The translations under genes and the position numbers were made by a program. The notes beneath the pieces were generated by a model. It worked only from the letters and a program-made list of their open reading frames with translations, was not told the DNA's origin and made no database searches. From contig JAVMKC010000093.1 in assembly GCA_031732795.1 (NCBI GenBank), forward strand, positions 1 through 64,000: a stretch of 64,000 bases of DNA, read 5' to 3'. This stretch comes from Accumulibacter sp031732795. Its GTDB lineage: Bacteria; Pseudomonadota; Gammaproteobacteria; Burkholderiales; Rhodocyclaceae. The stretch's first letter is position 1; the number at the start of each line of letters is the position of its first letter. Positions 56,192 through 64,000 of this stretch are shown here, piece by piece.

Positions 56192-57297
56192 ACGCCGACG
56201 CCGACCATCTGCCGAAAATCCCGGAATCTCAGCACCCGGCCAGATGGTGGCACCGGATCGACGACGGTCGTGTGCAATGCGATCTTTGTCCGCGGGACTG
56301 CAAACTCCATTCCGGCCAGCGCGGCGCCTGTTTCGTCCGCCAGAACATCGATGATCAGATGGTGCTCACCACCTACGGACGTTCTTCTGGATTTTGCATC
56401 GATCCGATCGAAAAGAAACCACTGCATCACTTCTACCCGGGTTCGGCCATCCTGTCCTTCGGAACCGCCGGCTGCAATCTGGCGTGCAAATTCTGTCAGA
56501 ACTGGGATATTTCCAAGGCCAAAGACATGGACCGGTTGCTCGACGCGGCCAGTCCCGATGGAATTGCCGCGGCGGCGGTAGCTTATAACGCGAAATCGGT
56601 CGCGTTCACGTACAACGACCCGGTGATCTTCGCCGAGTATGCCATCGATGCCGCTGTTGCTTGCCGCGAACGCGGCATCAAAACCGTCGCCGTTACCGCC
56701 GGCTATATTCACCCGGAGCCAGCGCGGGATTTCTTCGCGGTGATGAATGGTGCCAATGTCGATCTCAAAGCATTTACCGACGATTTCTACTTCAAACTGT
56801 GTGGTGGTCATCTGCGACCCATCCTCGACCTGCTGGCCTATATCCACCACCAGACCTCGTGCTGGCTCGAGATCACCACCTTGCTGATTCCCGGCTGCAA
56901 TGATTCTTCGAGTGAAATCAAGGCACTGGCGAGCTGGATCGCCGCCGAGCTCGGCCCACGGGTACCGCTGCATTTCACCGCTTTCCACCCCGACTGGAAA
57001 ATGCCCGATCGTCCGGCGACGCCGCCTTCGACGCTGATCCAGGCGCGGCGCATCGCCATCGACGCTGGCCTGCAGTACGTCTATACCGGCAATGTGCGCG
57101 ACACCGAAGGGGGAACCACCTTTTGTCCCGGTTGCGAAGCCGCGTTGATCGAGCGCGATTGGTATGCCATCCGCCGTTACGATTTGTTGCCCGATGCGCG
57201 CTGTCCGCACTGCGGCACCCTGATCGCCGGTCATTTCGCCACTTTCGGCAAACCGTTCGGGCCGCGGCGCGTCCCCGTTCGCCTCGTCCGCCGATGA
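56188..57297 (+). CDS. amrS: AmmeMemoRadiSam system radical-SAM enzyme AmrS
   Basis: 369 residues, ATG overlapping the previous stop (ATGA). N-terminal Cys cluster CDLCPRDC...C, radical-SAM 4Fe-4S motif CNLACKFC (Cys96, Cys100, Cys103), then QNWDISKAKD, FTYNDPVIFAEYA, VDLKAFTDDFY and IPGCND. C-terminal Cys-rich ribbon (CPGC...CPHC). It resembles pyruvate-formate-lyase-activating enzymes but lacks a lyase partner. The reaction on Memo/AMMECR1 or another substrate is unknown. The next gene again overlaps by ATGA, so three proteins are translationally coupled. Confidence 0.93.
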   Translation: MNADADHLPKIPESQHPARWWHRIDDGRVQCDLCPRDCKLHSGQRGACFVRQNIDDQMVLTTYGRSSGFCIDPIEKKPLHHFYPGSAILSFGTAGCNLACKFCQNWDISKAKDMDRLLDAASPDGIAAAAVAYNAKSVAFTYNDPVIFAEYAIDAAVACRERGIKTVAVTAGYIHPEPARDFFAVMNGANVDLKAFTDDFYFKLCGGHLRPILDLLAYIHHQTSCWLEITTLLIPGCNDSSSEIKALASWIAAELGPRVPLHFTAFHPDWKMPDRPATPPSTLIQARRIAIDAGLQYVYTGNVRDTEGGTTFCPGCEAALIERDWYAIRRYDLLPDARCPHCGTLIAGHFATFGKPFGPRRVPVRLVRR

Positions 57298-57965
57298 GTG
57301 AACTCGCGTTCAGCGTTCCTGGTCGCAGCGAATGCACCTGGACTACGGCGCACGGCCCCGTGCATGGCACATTGATTCTGCCGGAACCGCTGGTGGCCAT
57401 CGCCATCTTGATCCACGCCGGCCTGGAGCGGCGGACGAGCGACGATCCGCTGGCAGCGATCCTGCAACATGCCGGCACCGGCACCCTGCTGCTCGATCTG
57501 CTGACCGCCAGTGAGCGACGTTACAGCGACATCCAGCGCAATGTTCCGTTACTCACCCAACGCTTGCTCGACGTTCTGGCCCTGTTCAAACAGCATATGT
57601 CGCTTGGCGATTTGCCGATGCTGCCGATCGCCTTCTGCGCCTATGGCGATTGTTCGCCAGCGGCCGTGCGTGTCGCCGCCTGGCGTGATCATGACATTTT
57701 CGCTGTGGTGTGCCACGGTGGCATGATCGATCTCGCCGGCATGCTTTATCTGCGCACGTTGACCTCACCATTGCTGGTGCTGGTCGATGCCGACGACCAA
57801 CGGCTGTTGCAGAGCAATCGACGGGCGCTGCGGGAAGTGAATTGTCCGAGCCGTTGCCTCACGCTCGCTGACGACGGCGAAACGGCGTCGCAGATGAATT
57901 TTTCAGCCTTCGCCGCTCGGCAATCCGCGCAATGGCTGCTCGAGCATTTGCCGCGGGCGGCTTAA
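57294..57965 (+). CDS. Alpha/beta-hydrolase-fold protein with altered active site, third gene of the AmmeMemoRadiSam operon
   Basis: 223 residues from the ATG overlapping the amrS stop. Dienelactone-hydrolase-like pattern: VHGTLILPEPLVAIAILIHAGLERRTSDD, TLLLDLLTASERRYSDIQRN, then IAFCAYGDCSPAAVRVA where relatives have GASTGAA. The nucleophile position thus seems to be Cys120 (as in true dienelactone hydrolase) and the second Gly is Pro. The acid is probably Asp165/167 (LVLVDADDQ). The C-terminal His expected near residue 200 is not evident (QMNFSAF), so it may be non-catalytic or binding only. Confidence 0.7.
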   Translation: MSELAFSVPGRSECTWTTAHGPVHGTLILPEPLVAIAILIHAGLERRTSDDPLAAILQHAGTGTLLLDLLTASERRYSDIQRNVPLLTQRLLDVLALFKQHMSLGDLPMLPIAFCAYGDCSPAAVRVAAWRDHDIFAVVCHGGMIDLAGMLYLRTLTSPLLVLVDADDQRLLQSNRRALREVNCPSRCLTLADDGETASQMNFSAFAARQSAQWLLEHLPRAA

Positions 57966-58930
57966 CGGCGCTCGTCGGCTGAATCGCTTTCGACAGGTGG
58001 TGGCATCGCCGGTTTGTTGTCCAATGCCGACGGACGATCCGACGACTCTTTCCGCGACCCTCGCGACCCTTTGTAGCGGTTATATCCCCACAGGTATTGT
58101 TCGGGGCACAGCCGGATCAGATCCTCGATTTCGTGATTGATTTGCTGAGTACGCTCCTCGAGGGTGCCGGTGATCTGCCGAAGCGGCGCCCGCAGGTGCA
58201 GATGATAGCCAGTGCCAGCGGGCAGACGTTCGGCCCAGATCATGATCGGCGTTGCGCCGGACTGCGTCAGGCGCGCTGCGAGGGTCATGGTGTAGGCCGG
58301 CTTGCCGAAGAAATCCAGCCACACCCCTTGCCCGGTCTTCGGGGCCTGATCGGGTAACATCCCCACCGCCTCGCCGCGCTTCAAGGCTTTCAGCAGAATC
58401 CGGACCCCCGACAAGTCGGCCGGTGCGATATGCAACTGCTCACGCACCCGGCCGATTTCGATCAGCCGTTGCAGCCAAGTCTGCTTGGGCGGACGGTACA
58501 GCACGGTGACCGGTGCGTGCGTAGACACGTACTGGGCGGTGATTTCGAAACAGCCGAGATGCGGAGTCATGAAAAGAATGCCCTGCCGACGTTGCCGGGC
58601 CGTCTCGAACAGTTCCCATCCGGAAATGCGCACTACCTGCCTGGCCGTTTCCGACAACGGACGGAGCCAGATTTTCGGCAATTCGAGAACGGTTTTGCCG
58701 GCCTCGGCAATGACCGTTTTTCGGATGCGCGCGGCCGTTTCCGCACCAAGTGCCAAAGACAGATTCTGCTGCAGATGCCGCCGATAGGTCGGCGACAACA
58801 GCCAGGTCAACCAACCCAGCAGGGTTCCAAGGCGATGCAGCCAGGCAAGAGGCCAGCGACTGAGAAAACGAAACAGGATGAGCAAGGGAAACCAACACGC
58901 GAGACGATTGACAGGCGGGATCGCAGGCAA
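57962..58930 (-). CDS. LpxL/HtrB-type lipid A acyltransferase
   Basis: 322 residues from a TTG start at 58930. N-terminal membrane segment (ACWFPLLILFRFLSRWPLAWL), then the acyltransferase His-x4-Glu motif in FMTPHLGCFE, LYRPPKQ, and the GVWLDFFGKPAYTMTL region. Adds secondary acyl chains to lipid A using acyl-ACP, at the inner membrane. The C-terminal 40 residues are charged and unique. It converges with the hydrolase gene (4-bp overlap of ends). Confidence 0.9.
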   Translation of the reverse strand: MPAIPPVNRLACWFPLLILFRFLSRWPLAWLHRLGTLLGWLTWLLSPTYRRHLQQNLSLALGAETAARIRKTVIAEAGKTVLELPKIWLRPLSETARQVVRISGWELFETARQRRQGILFMTPHLGCFEITAQYVSTHAPVTVLYRPPKQTWLQRLIEIGRVREQLHIAPADLSGVRILLKALKRGEAVGMLPDQAPKTGQGVWLDFFGKPAYTMTLAARLTQSGATPIMIWAERLPAGTGYHLHLRAPLRQITGTLEERTQQINHEIEDLIRLCPEQYLWGYNRYKGSRGSRKESSDRPSALDNKPAMPPPVESDSADERR

Positions 58931-58958
58931 AGAGTCGTCAGAGCGCTCGCCGGAGCAT

Positions 58959-58988
58959 TTGACTCACTGCAGACGGGTTAACTATAAT
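58959..58988 (+). promoter_or_regulatory. metK: Sigma70 promoter of metK
   Basis: TTGACT (58959-58964) and perfect TATAAT (58983-58988) with an 18-bp spacer. Start of transcription would be near 58995, giving a leader of about 139 nt before metK. Confidence 0.75.
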
Positions 58989-58994
58989 TATTAC

Positions 58995-59133
58995 TCCGCC
59001 GAGTTAATTCAGACAACTTGCAGGGCGGGAAAGCCGGTAACCGGCTGAAAATACTGCTAAAGCGTCGTCTGCTCGAAACCCCGGAGCTGGCTACGCCGCC
59101 CTCCCGGGGTTTTTTGTTGGAGCAGAACGCAAC
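58995..59133 (+). promoter_or_regulatory. Structured metK 5' leader with internal intrinsic terminator
   Basis: Leader between the predicted start site and the metK ATG. Elements: CCGCC (58996-59000) can pair with GGCGG (59024-59028); AGCCGG-TAA-CCGGCT hairpin (59032-59046); and a terminator hairpin AAACCCCGG (59076-59084) with CCGGGGTTT (59104-59112) followed by six T (59110-59115), 19 nt before the ATG. CTGCTC (59069-59074) and GAGCAG (59120-59125) flank the terminator and could pair as an alternative. The upstream gene is divergent, so this terminator can only act on metK: an attenuator or riboswitch is likely. Confidence 0.6.
59076..59115 (+). terminator. Intrinsic terminator inside the metK leader
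   Basis: 9-bp GC-rich stem (AAACCCCGG / CCGGGGTTT) with a large inner loop that has further short pairing, followed by TTTTTT. It ends 18 nt before the metK start codon. Confidence 0.7.
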
Positions 59134-60297
59134 ATGAGCAAAGAGTATCTCTTTTCTTCCGAGTCGGTTTCGGAAGGACATCCAGACAAGGTGGCCGATC
59201 AGATTTCAGACGCCATCCTTGACGCCATCCTCAGCGAGGACCCCCCGGCCCGGGTCGCCTGCGAAACGCTGGTGTCCACCGGCCTGGTCGTCATCTCGGG
59301 CGAAATCACCACCAAAGCACACATCAATTATCGCGATATCGCGCAGAATGTCGTCCGCCGGATCGGCTATGACGATTCGGATATCGGTTTCGACTACAAG
59401 AGCTGCGCGATCCTCACCGCGATCAATCGTCAGTCGCCCGACATCGCCCAGGGCGTGAATGAAGGGCAAGGGCTCGATCTCGATCAGGGTGCCGGCGACC
59501 AGGGGCTGATGTTCGGTTACGCCTGCAACGAAACCACGTCATTGATGCCCTTGCCGATCCATTATGCGCACCGGATCATGCAGCGTCAGGCGGAAGTGCG
59601 CCGCGACGGGCGTCTGCCGTGGTTGCGCCCGGACGCCAAAAGCCAATTGACCGTCCGCTATGTGGACGGCAAACCCGAATCGATCGACACCATCGTCGTG
59701 TCCACGCAGCACAATCCCGAGGTATCGCATGCGCAAATTTCCGAGGCGGTGATCGAAGAAATCATCAAGCCGGTGGTCCCGAAAGAGCTGATGAATGGCA
59801 CTCGTTATCTGGTCAATCCTACCGGCCGCTTCGTCGTCGGAGGGCCGCATGGGGATTGCGGGCTGACCGGCCGAAAGATCATCGTCGATACGTACGGCGG
59901 CGCGGCGCGGCACGGTGGCGGCGCCTTCTCCGGCAAGGACCCGTCGAAAGTCGACCGCTCGGCGGCCTACGCGGCACGCCACGTGGCCAAGAACGTCGTC
60001 GCCGCCGGCTTGGCCGAACGCTGCGAAGTCCAGGTCGCGTATGCCATCGGTGTCGCCAAGCCGGTGTCGCTGATGGTCAATACGTTCGGCACGGGCAAAG
60101 TCGCCGACGAGTTGATCGTCACCCTGATTGGCAAACATTTCGACTTGCGGCCGAAGGGAATCATCCGGTCGCTCGATCTGTTGCGGCCGATCTACAGCAA
60201 AACCGCCGCCTATGGCCATTTCGGCCGTGACGAAGTCAATTTCACCTGGGAAGCCACCGACAAAGCCGCCGCGTTACGGGCGGAAGCCGGCCTCTAA
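59134..60297 (+). CDS. metK: S-adenosylmethionine synthetase
   Basis: 387 residues. Full set of MetK motifs: LFSSESVSEGHPDKVADQISDAILD at the start, GDQGLMFGYACNET, RYLVNPTGRFVVGGPHGDCGLTGRKIIVDTYGG, and GGGAFSGKDPSKVDRSAAYAAR. Makes SAM from ATP and methionine. Its RBS is TTGGAGCAG. The leader carries a terminator, suggesting premature-termination control. No ahcY or metF follows. Confidence 0.98.
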   Translation: MSKEYLFSSESVSEGHPDKVADQISDAILDAILSEDPPARVACETLVSTGLVVISGEITTKAHINYRDIAQNVVRRIGYDDSDIGFDYKSCAILTAINRQSPDIAQGVNEGQGLDLDQGAGDQGLMFGYACNETTSLMPLPIHYAHRIMQRQAEVRRDGRLPWLRPDAKSQLTVRYVDGKPESIDTIVVSTQHNPEVSHAQISEAVIEEIIKPVVPKELMNGTRYLVNPTGRFVVGGPHGDCGLTGRKIIVDTYGGAARHGGGAFSGKDPSKVDRSAAYAARHVAKNVVAAGLAERCEVQVAYAIGVAKPVSLMVNTFGTGKVADELIVTLIGKHFDLRPKGIIRSLDLLRPIYSKTAAYGHFGRDEVNFTWEATDKAAALRAEAGL

Positions 60298-60543
60298 AGT
60301 ACGGCATCGCTGAAAAAGCCGCGCTACCGGGGCGTCAGGCGACGTTTGCTGGCGCCCTGGGTACGGCGAAGAAGCCGGAGAACGTGAATAGTCTGTTCGC
60401 TGGCCCCGGTCGAGGTGTTTTCTCGCCGCATTCAGCGCTTCACGTTCATTGCTGGCGGTTTGGTGAACACACCATAAAGTTACGGGGTTTGCTGACCACC
60501 CTATAAAATAACGGCAATTTTGCCTCTCATCCGGGGTGTCGTT
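60298..60543. other. Intergenic region between metK and the PBP1A gene
   Basis: About 245 bp. Contains two similar AT-rich blocks, ACCATAAAGTTACGG (near 60470) and ACCCTATAAAATAACGG (near 60498), the second with a TATAAA-like -10. Probably the PBP1A promoter; no terminator for metK was recognised. Confidence 0.35.
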
Positions 60544-62841
60544 TTGCCTACCACTCTGCGCTTCATACTCTATCCGTTTGTTTTTATTGCCGGGCTTTTG
60601 GCTATCGCGGTCGCGGTCGTCATCGTCGTTCTAAGTCTTACTTATCCCAACCTGCCGTCGCTCGAAATTCTGACGGACTACCGGCCGAAAATACCGCTGC
60701 AGATCTTCACCGCCGACGGCTATCTGTTGGGCGAGTTCGGGGAGGAGCGGCGAGCGCTGGTCAACATTCAGGATGTTCCGCCGGCAATGAAACAAGCGAT
60801 TCTGGCGGCGGAGGATGAGCGTTTTTATCAACACCCCGGCGTCGATACGACGGGCATCCTGCGCGCTTTGCTCGCCAATCTGATGGGTGGCGGCAAGCGG
60901 CAAGGAGCGTCGACGATCACGCAGCAGGTGGCGAAGAACTTTTTTCTTTCCTCTGAAAAGACCTATACCCGCAAACTGTATGAAGTCCTGTTGTCGTTCA
61001 AGATCGAAAACAATCTCAGCAAAGACCAGATTCTCGAGCTTTACATCAATCAGATTTATCTCGGGCAACACGCCTATGGTTTTGCGGCTGCCTCGCATAC
61101 GTATTTCGGTAAACCATTGAGCGAGTTATCGCTGGCCGAGATCGCCATGCTCGCCGGCTTGCCAAAAGCACCGTCGGCCAACAATCCGGTGGTCAACCCC
61201 AAACGCGCCCGGGTTCGTCAACAATACGTCCTGCACCGAATGCTCGAACTGGGTTTCGTCCCCCAGAAAGAATACGACCAGGCACTCGAGCAACCGCTGG
61301 TCATCAAGCGTGATATCGATCAGGCGCCGGTACATGCCGAATTCGTTACCGAAATGGCCCGTCAGATGGCGGCGGAAATGTTCCCGGACGATGTCTATAC
61401 CCGCGGCTTGCGCGTCTATACGACCATTCGTCTGGCTGATCAACAAGCGGCTTACGCCAGTGTGCGCAGCGGTTTGCTCGAATACGACCGCCGGCATGGC
61501 TACCGCGGCGCCGAAGGTTATGTCGAGCTCAAGGACATCAAATCGGAACAGGATGAGGCGATCGACGACTTGTTCCAGGACTATCCGGATCTCGAAGACA
61601 TGCATCCGGCCATCGTTTTTCAGGCGGACAGCCGGAAAGTCCGCGCCGTACGGCGAGGGGGCGAGGCCATCACCATCACTGGCGAGGGGCTGCGTTTCGC
61701 CGCACGGATGCTGGACGACAAATCACCCGCCGGCAAACGGATCACGCGCGGAGCGGTGATCCGCGTACAAAGTGACGAGCGTAACAACTGGCGGATCGTC
61801 CAATTGCCAGAAGCGGAGGCCGCTTTCCTGGCGGCCGATCCGCACGACGGCGCAATTCGCGCGTTGGTCGGCGGGTTTGATTTCACCCGTAACCAGTTCA
61901 ACCATGTCACCCAGGCTTGGCGGCAGCCCGGGTCGAGTTTCAAGCCGTTCATCTACTCCGCCGCTTTGGAAAAAGGCTTTACCCCGGCGTCGATCATCAA
62001 TGACGAACCGATCAGCTTGCCTTCGACGGTGACCGGCAGTCAGGTTTGGGAACCCAAAAATTACGATGGCCGATACGAAGGGCCGATGCGCATGCGCACG
62101 GCGCTCGCCAAATCCAAAAACATGGTCTCGATCCGCCTTCTGCAATCCAGCGGGGTGCACTTCGTCCAGGACTACATCACCCGTTTCGGCTTCGAGGCCA
62201 GCAAACATCCGCCCTACCTGACGATGGCGCTGGGCGCCGGGTCGGTCACGCCGTGGCAGATGGTCAGCGCTTACGCGATTTTCGCCAACGGTGGCTATCG
62301 CATCCGGCCGTATATCGTCAGCGAGATCCAGGATGACAAGAAAGTGGTTCTGGCACGCATCGAACCCACTCCGGCCGGCGATGAAAACCTGCGGGTCATC
62401 GACGCCCGCAATGCCTATCTCATGGACAGCATGATGCGTGACGTGACGATATACGGCACCGCGGCACGGGCATCGACAACGCTCAAACGCAAGGATCTGG
62501 CCGGGAAAACCGGTACCACCAACGAACACGTGGATGCCTGGTTTTGCGGATATCAGCAGACGATCGTCGGCTGTTCCTGGATCGGTTTCGATCAGCCGAA
62601 AAATCTCGGCAAGGGCGAAACCGGCGGCACCGCCGCCTTGCCAACCTGGATTTCATTCATGGCCAAAGCGTTGAAAGACGTTCCCGAAACCTTTTTGCCG
62701 GCCCCGGAAGGATTGGTCGTCCGCAAGGCGCACCGCAATAAAAAGCCGTCGCAAGAACTGTTCTATGAAGAAAATGCGCCAAGCGATGACGAGTCCGCCG
62801 ATGCGCCAGTTGAAGACAATAGCGCGACTCCGGAAGATTGA
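60544..62841 (+). CDS. mrcA: Penicillin-binding protein 1A (glycosyltransferase-transpeptidase)
   Basis: About 765 residues from a TTG at 60544 with GGGGTG upstream; TTG at 60520 would add 8. One N-terminal membrane helix (FVFIAGLLAIAVAVVIVVLSL). Glycosyltransferase 51 domain (AILAAEDERFYQHPGVDTTG, RQGASTITQQVAKNFFLS, ELYINQIYLGQHAYG). An OB-like insert, then transpeptidase with SxxK in QPGSSFKPFIYSAAL, SKN in LAKSKNMVS, KTGTT in LAGKTGTTNEH. Polymerises and cross-links peptidoglycan. Acidic tail of low complexity. Confidence 0.97.
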   Translation: MPTTLRFILYPFVFIAGLLAIAVAVVIVVLSLTYPNLPSLEILTDYRPKIPLQIFTADGYLLGEFGEERRALVNIQDVPPAMKQAILAAEDERFYQHPGVDTTGILRALLANLMGGGKRQGASTITQQVAKNFFLSSEKTYTRKLYEVLLSFKIENNLSKDQILELYINQIYLGQHAYGFAAASHTYFGKPLSELSLAEIAMLAGLPKAPSANNPVVNPKRARVRQQYVLHRMLELGFVPQKEYDQALEQPLVIKRDIDQAPVHAEFVTEMARQMAAEMFPDDVYTRGLRVYTTIRLADQQAAYASVRSGLLEYDRRHGYRGAEGYVELKDIKSEQDEAIDDLFQDYPDLEDMHPAIVFQADSRKVRAVRRGGEAITITGEGLRFAARMLDDKSPAGKRITRGAVIRVQSDERNNWRIVQLPEAEAAFLAADPHDGAIRALVGGFDFTRNQFNHVTQAWRQPGSSFKPFIYSAALEKGFTPASIINDEPISLPSTVTGSQVWEPKNYDGRYEGPMRMRTALAKSKNMVSIRLLQSSGVHFVQDYITRFGFEASKHPPYLTMALGAGSVTPWQMVSAYAIFANGGYRIRPYIVSEIQDDKKVVLARIEPTPAGDENLRVIDARNAYLMDSMMRDVTIYGTAARASTTLKRKDLAGKTGTTNEHVDAWFCGYQQTIVGCSWIGFDQPKNLGKGETGGTAALPTWISFMAKALKDVPETFLPAPEGLVVRKAHRNKKPSQELFYEENAPSDDESADAPVEDNSATPED

Positions 62842-63122
62842 TCACTGGGCTTCAGCCGCCACATCGGACAGGAAGTTTTACGAAATAAAGCTCGGAGCCG
62901 TCGATATGGCGTGCTCAAGTCATGCGTCTTGGCACGTTCTTTCGTCTCGGTTCAGGAATGGAAAACCCGAGGTTCATGGAAAACGATGTCCGCGCCCCCT
63001 TCCAACACCGCATGAACTGAAAGGCTCATAGAAGACGCTCGATTCATCAAGCCAGCAAAGCGGCGAGGCTGGCCAAGGGGGATGGACCGTCTTCGGCCGC
63101 AGGCAATCTCAAATCGATTTTG
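62842..63122. other. Intergenic region downstream of PBP1A
   Basis: About 280 bp between converging genes, no recognisable coding sequence or RNA; followed by a long palindrome. Confidence 0.3.
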
Positions 63123-63154
63123 GTGTTGCATTCCGCAGCTGCGGAATGCAACAC
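63123..63154. repeat. 32-bp perfect palindrome
   Basis: Left half GTGTTGCATTCCGCAG (63123-63138), right half its exact complement CTGCGGAATGCAACAC (63139-63154), with no spacer. It lies 12 bp past the stop of the minus-strand DUF4124 gene. It could form a terminator-like hairpin, though no T-run follows on either strand, or bind a dimeric protein. Confidence 0.85.
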
Positions 63155-63165
63155 GCCGGCCGTCT

Positions 63166-63615
63166 TTACGGCGATTGATTGCAACTCTGCTGCAGATACT
63201 GCCGGTTGCGGACGATCTCCTGTTCGCGCTGCGCATCATCCATGAATACCCGCTCACCTTTGCTGTCCTGCGTCAGGACCCGCTCGCCGGATTCGAACAA
63301 TCGTAACGCGCGTCGTGCCCGATCGCAGTTTTCCTGTTTCTCGGCGGACAGACGCTGTTCTTTTTCGGATTTTTCGGCACTTTCTTTCGATTCTTTTTGC
63401 CGTTTGCGAAATTCCATATCCCGATCCGCCAAGGTCTTGCCGGAATCGCTGGGCGGCGGAGCCTCGGCTTCGATCTTCTTCGCCTTGCGGACGCTGTTCG
63501 GTGGCGGACGGTCGGAAATGATCGTTTTGTTGTTTTCGTCCTGCCAACGATAGATCTGTGCCTCGATGGCGGACGAGGAAACCAGCAGAAGCGAAATAAG
63601 AATCAGGCGTTTCAT
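63166..63615 (-). CDS. DUF4124 domain-containing exported protein
   Basis: 149 residues from the ATG at 63615. Signal peptide (MKRLILISLLLVSSSAIEA), then the DUF4124 motif QIYRWQDENNKTIISDRPPP, and a long charged coiled-coil-like region (RDMEFRKRQKESKESAEKSEKEQR) with a C-terminal Cys-containing helix. Periplasmic, function unknown; common in beta- and gammaproteobacteria. Divergent from guaB. Confidence 0.85.
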   Translation of the reverse strand: MKRLILISLLLVSSSAIEAQIYRWQDENNKTIISDRPPPNSVRKAKKIEAEAPPPSDSGKTLADRDMEFRKRQKESKESAEKSEKEQRLSAEKQENCDRARRALRLFESGERVLTQDSKGERVFMDDAQREQEIVRNRQYLQQSCNQSP

Positions 63616-63645
63616 GGGCGGCAAGGCTCGACAGGACACTCACTG

Positions 63646-63651
63646 TATAAT
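63646..63651 (+). promoter_or_regulatory. guaB: -10 element upstream of guaB
   Basis: Perfect TATAAT in ACTGTATAATAC, 28 bp before the guaB ATG. No good -35 at 17 bp was found, so it may act as an extended -10 promoter. Confidence 0.4.
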
Positions 63652-63678
63652 ACTTATTTGCGACCCCGGATCAAAGCC

Positions 63679-64000
63679 ATGCGTTTAATTCATAAGGCGT
63701 TGACCTTCGACGACGTTCTTCTCGTCCCCGCCCATTCCTATATCATGCCACGCGATGTCAGTCTGCGAACCCGGCTGACGCGTAATATCACCCTCAATCT
63801 GCCCCTGGTTTCAGCGGCGATGGATACCGTCACCGAAAGCCGTCTGGCCATTGCCCTGGCCCAGGAAGGCGGTATTGGCATCATCCACAAAAATCTCCCC
63901 GCCAAGGCGCAATCGGCCGAGGTGGCCAAGGTCAAACGTTTCGAATCGGGAATCCTCAAAGACCCGATCACCGTCCCGCCGAGCATGTCGGTCCGTGACG
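63679..64000 (+). CDS. guaB: IMP dehydrogenase, 5' part (runs off the window)
   Basis: First 107 codons. MRLIHKALTFDDVLLVPAHS followed by LPLVSAAMDTVTESRLAIALAQEGGIGIIHKNL is diagnostic for GuaB; the CBS-domain insert begins at the window end (KDPITVPPSMSVRD). Converts IMP to XMP for guanine nucleotide synthesis. The gene continues beyond the window. Confidence 0.97.
   Translation, partial: MRLIHKALTFDDVLLVPAHSYIMPRDVSLRTRLTRNITLNLPLVSAAMDTVTESRLAIALAQEGGIGIIHKNLPAKAQSAEVAKVKRFESGILKDPITVPPSMSVRD

Noticed and set aside
58995..59133. Known SAM-I, SAM-II or SAH riboswitch upstream of metK
   Set aside because: None of the consensus cores I know could be found; only a terminator and two simple helices are supported.

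Overview
The window comes from a GC-rich betaproteobacterium. The best fit is Rhodocyclales (Accumulibacter/Propionivibrio/Dechloromonas-like). This placement is an inference from gene content: PEP-CTERM protein with a sigma54-type promoter, FliW, form II RubisCO, phoU-phoB-phoR, a MlaE/MlaD-type lipid ABC operon, an AmmeMemoRadiSam operon and sigma54/NtrC-type glnA control. Most of the window is ordinary chromosome carrying house-keeping genes: polA, tex, phoUBR, radA, alr, glnA, nadA, hslO, ispDF, metK, a PBP1A gene and guaB.

Layout. 1-15.1 kb: a broken acetate-transporter (SatP-type) gene, a racemase/methyltransferase pair, DUF2242 lipoprotein-polA, a chemoreceptor, a HAD phosphatase, tex, fliW, the phosphate regulon control genes and a small metacaspase. 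15.1-19.9 kb: an isolated form II RubisCO gene (cbbM), a PEP-CTERM surface protein, and a decayed DUF4062/TPR gene. 19.9-32.5 kb: a four-gene Mla/Pqi-like ABC operon, LysR-alr-radA, glnA with two NtrC-type dyads and a sigma54-type promoter, a rhodanese, nadA-arsC-like-hslO and a small membrane protein.

32.5-46.0 kb is the accessory core. An MqsRA toxin-antitoxin locus is split by a 12.7-kb insertion (33103-45830). The insertion has IS21-family inverted ends, is flanked by a 4-bp duplication AGCG, and sits inside mqsR; deleting it restores an in-frame 100-residue MqsR. Inside, the istB gene is itself interrupted by a 6.5-kb Tn3-family transposon (38083-44579) with 38-bp inverted repeats and a 5-bp duplication TTAAT. 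Removing the Tn3 element restores istB. The Tn3 element carries tnpR, a res site, a frameshifted DUF2946 gene, a copper-type TonB receptor, and a tnpA with an internal deletion. Between the distal IS21 end and istB lie cargo genes: a LysR regulator divergent from a YciI-like protein, an Old Yellow Enzyme and an alpha/beta hydrolase.

46.2-64 kb: a DUF3365 haem protein; a probable two-gene conflict system (alpha/beta hydrolase plus caspase-STAND-TPR protein, with an assembly gap in its TPR repeats); a PhnD-like binding protein; a PaaK-type ligase; ispD-ispF; a translationally coupled operon of a fused Memo-AMMECR1 protein, a radical-SAM protein and a degenerate hydrolase; an LpxL-type acyltransferase; metK with an intrinsic terminator in its own leader; PBP1A; a DUF4124 protein; and the start of guaB. 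No tRNA, rRNA or CRISPR array was seen. All assignments come from reading motifs and remembered family features; no database search was run.
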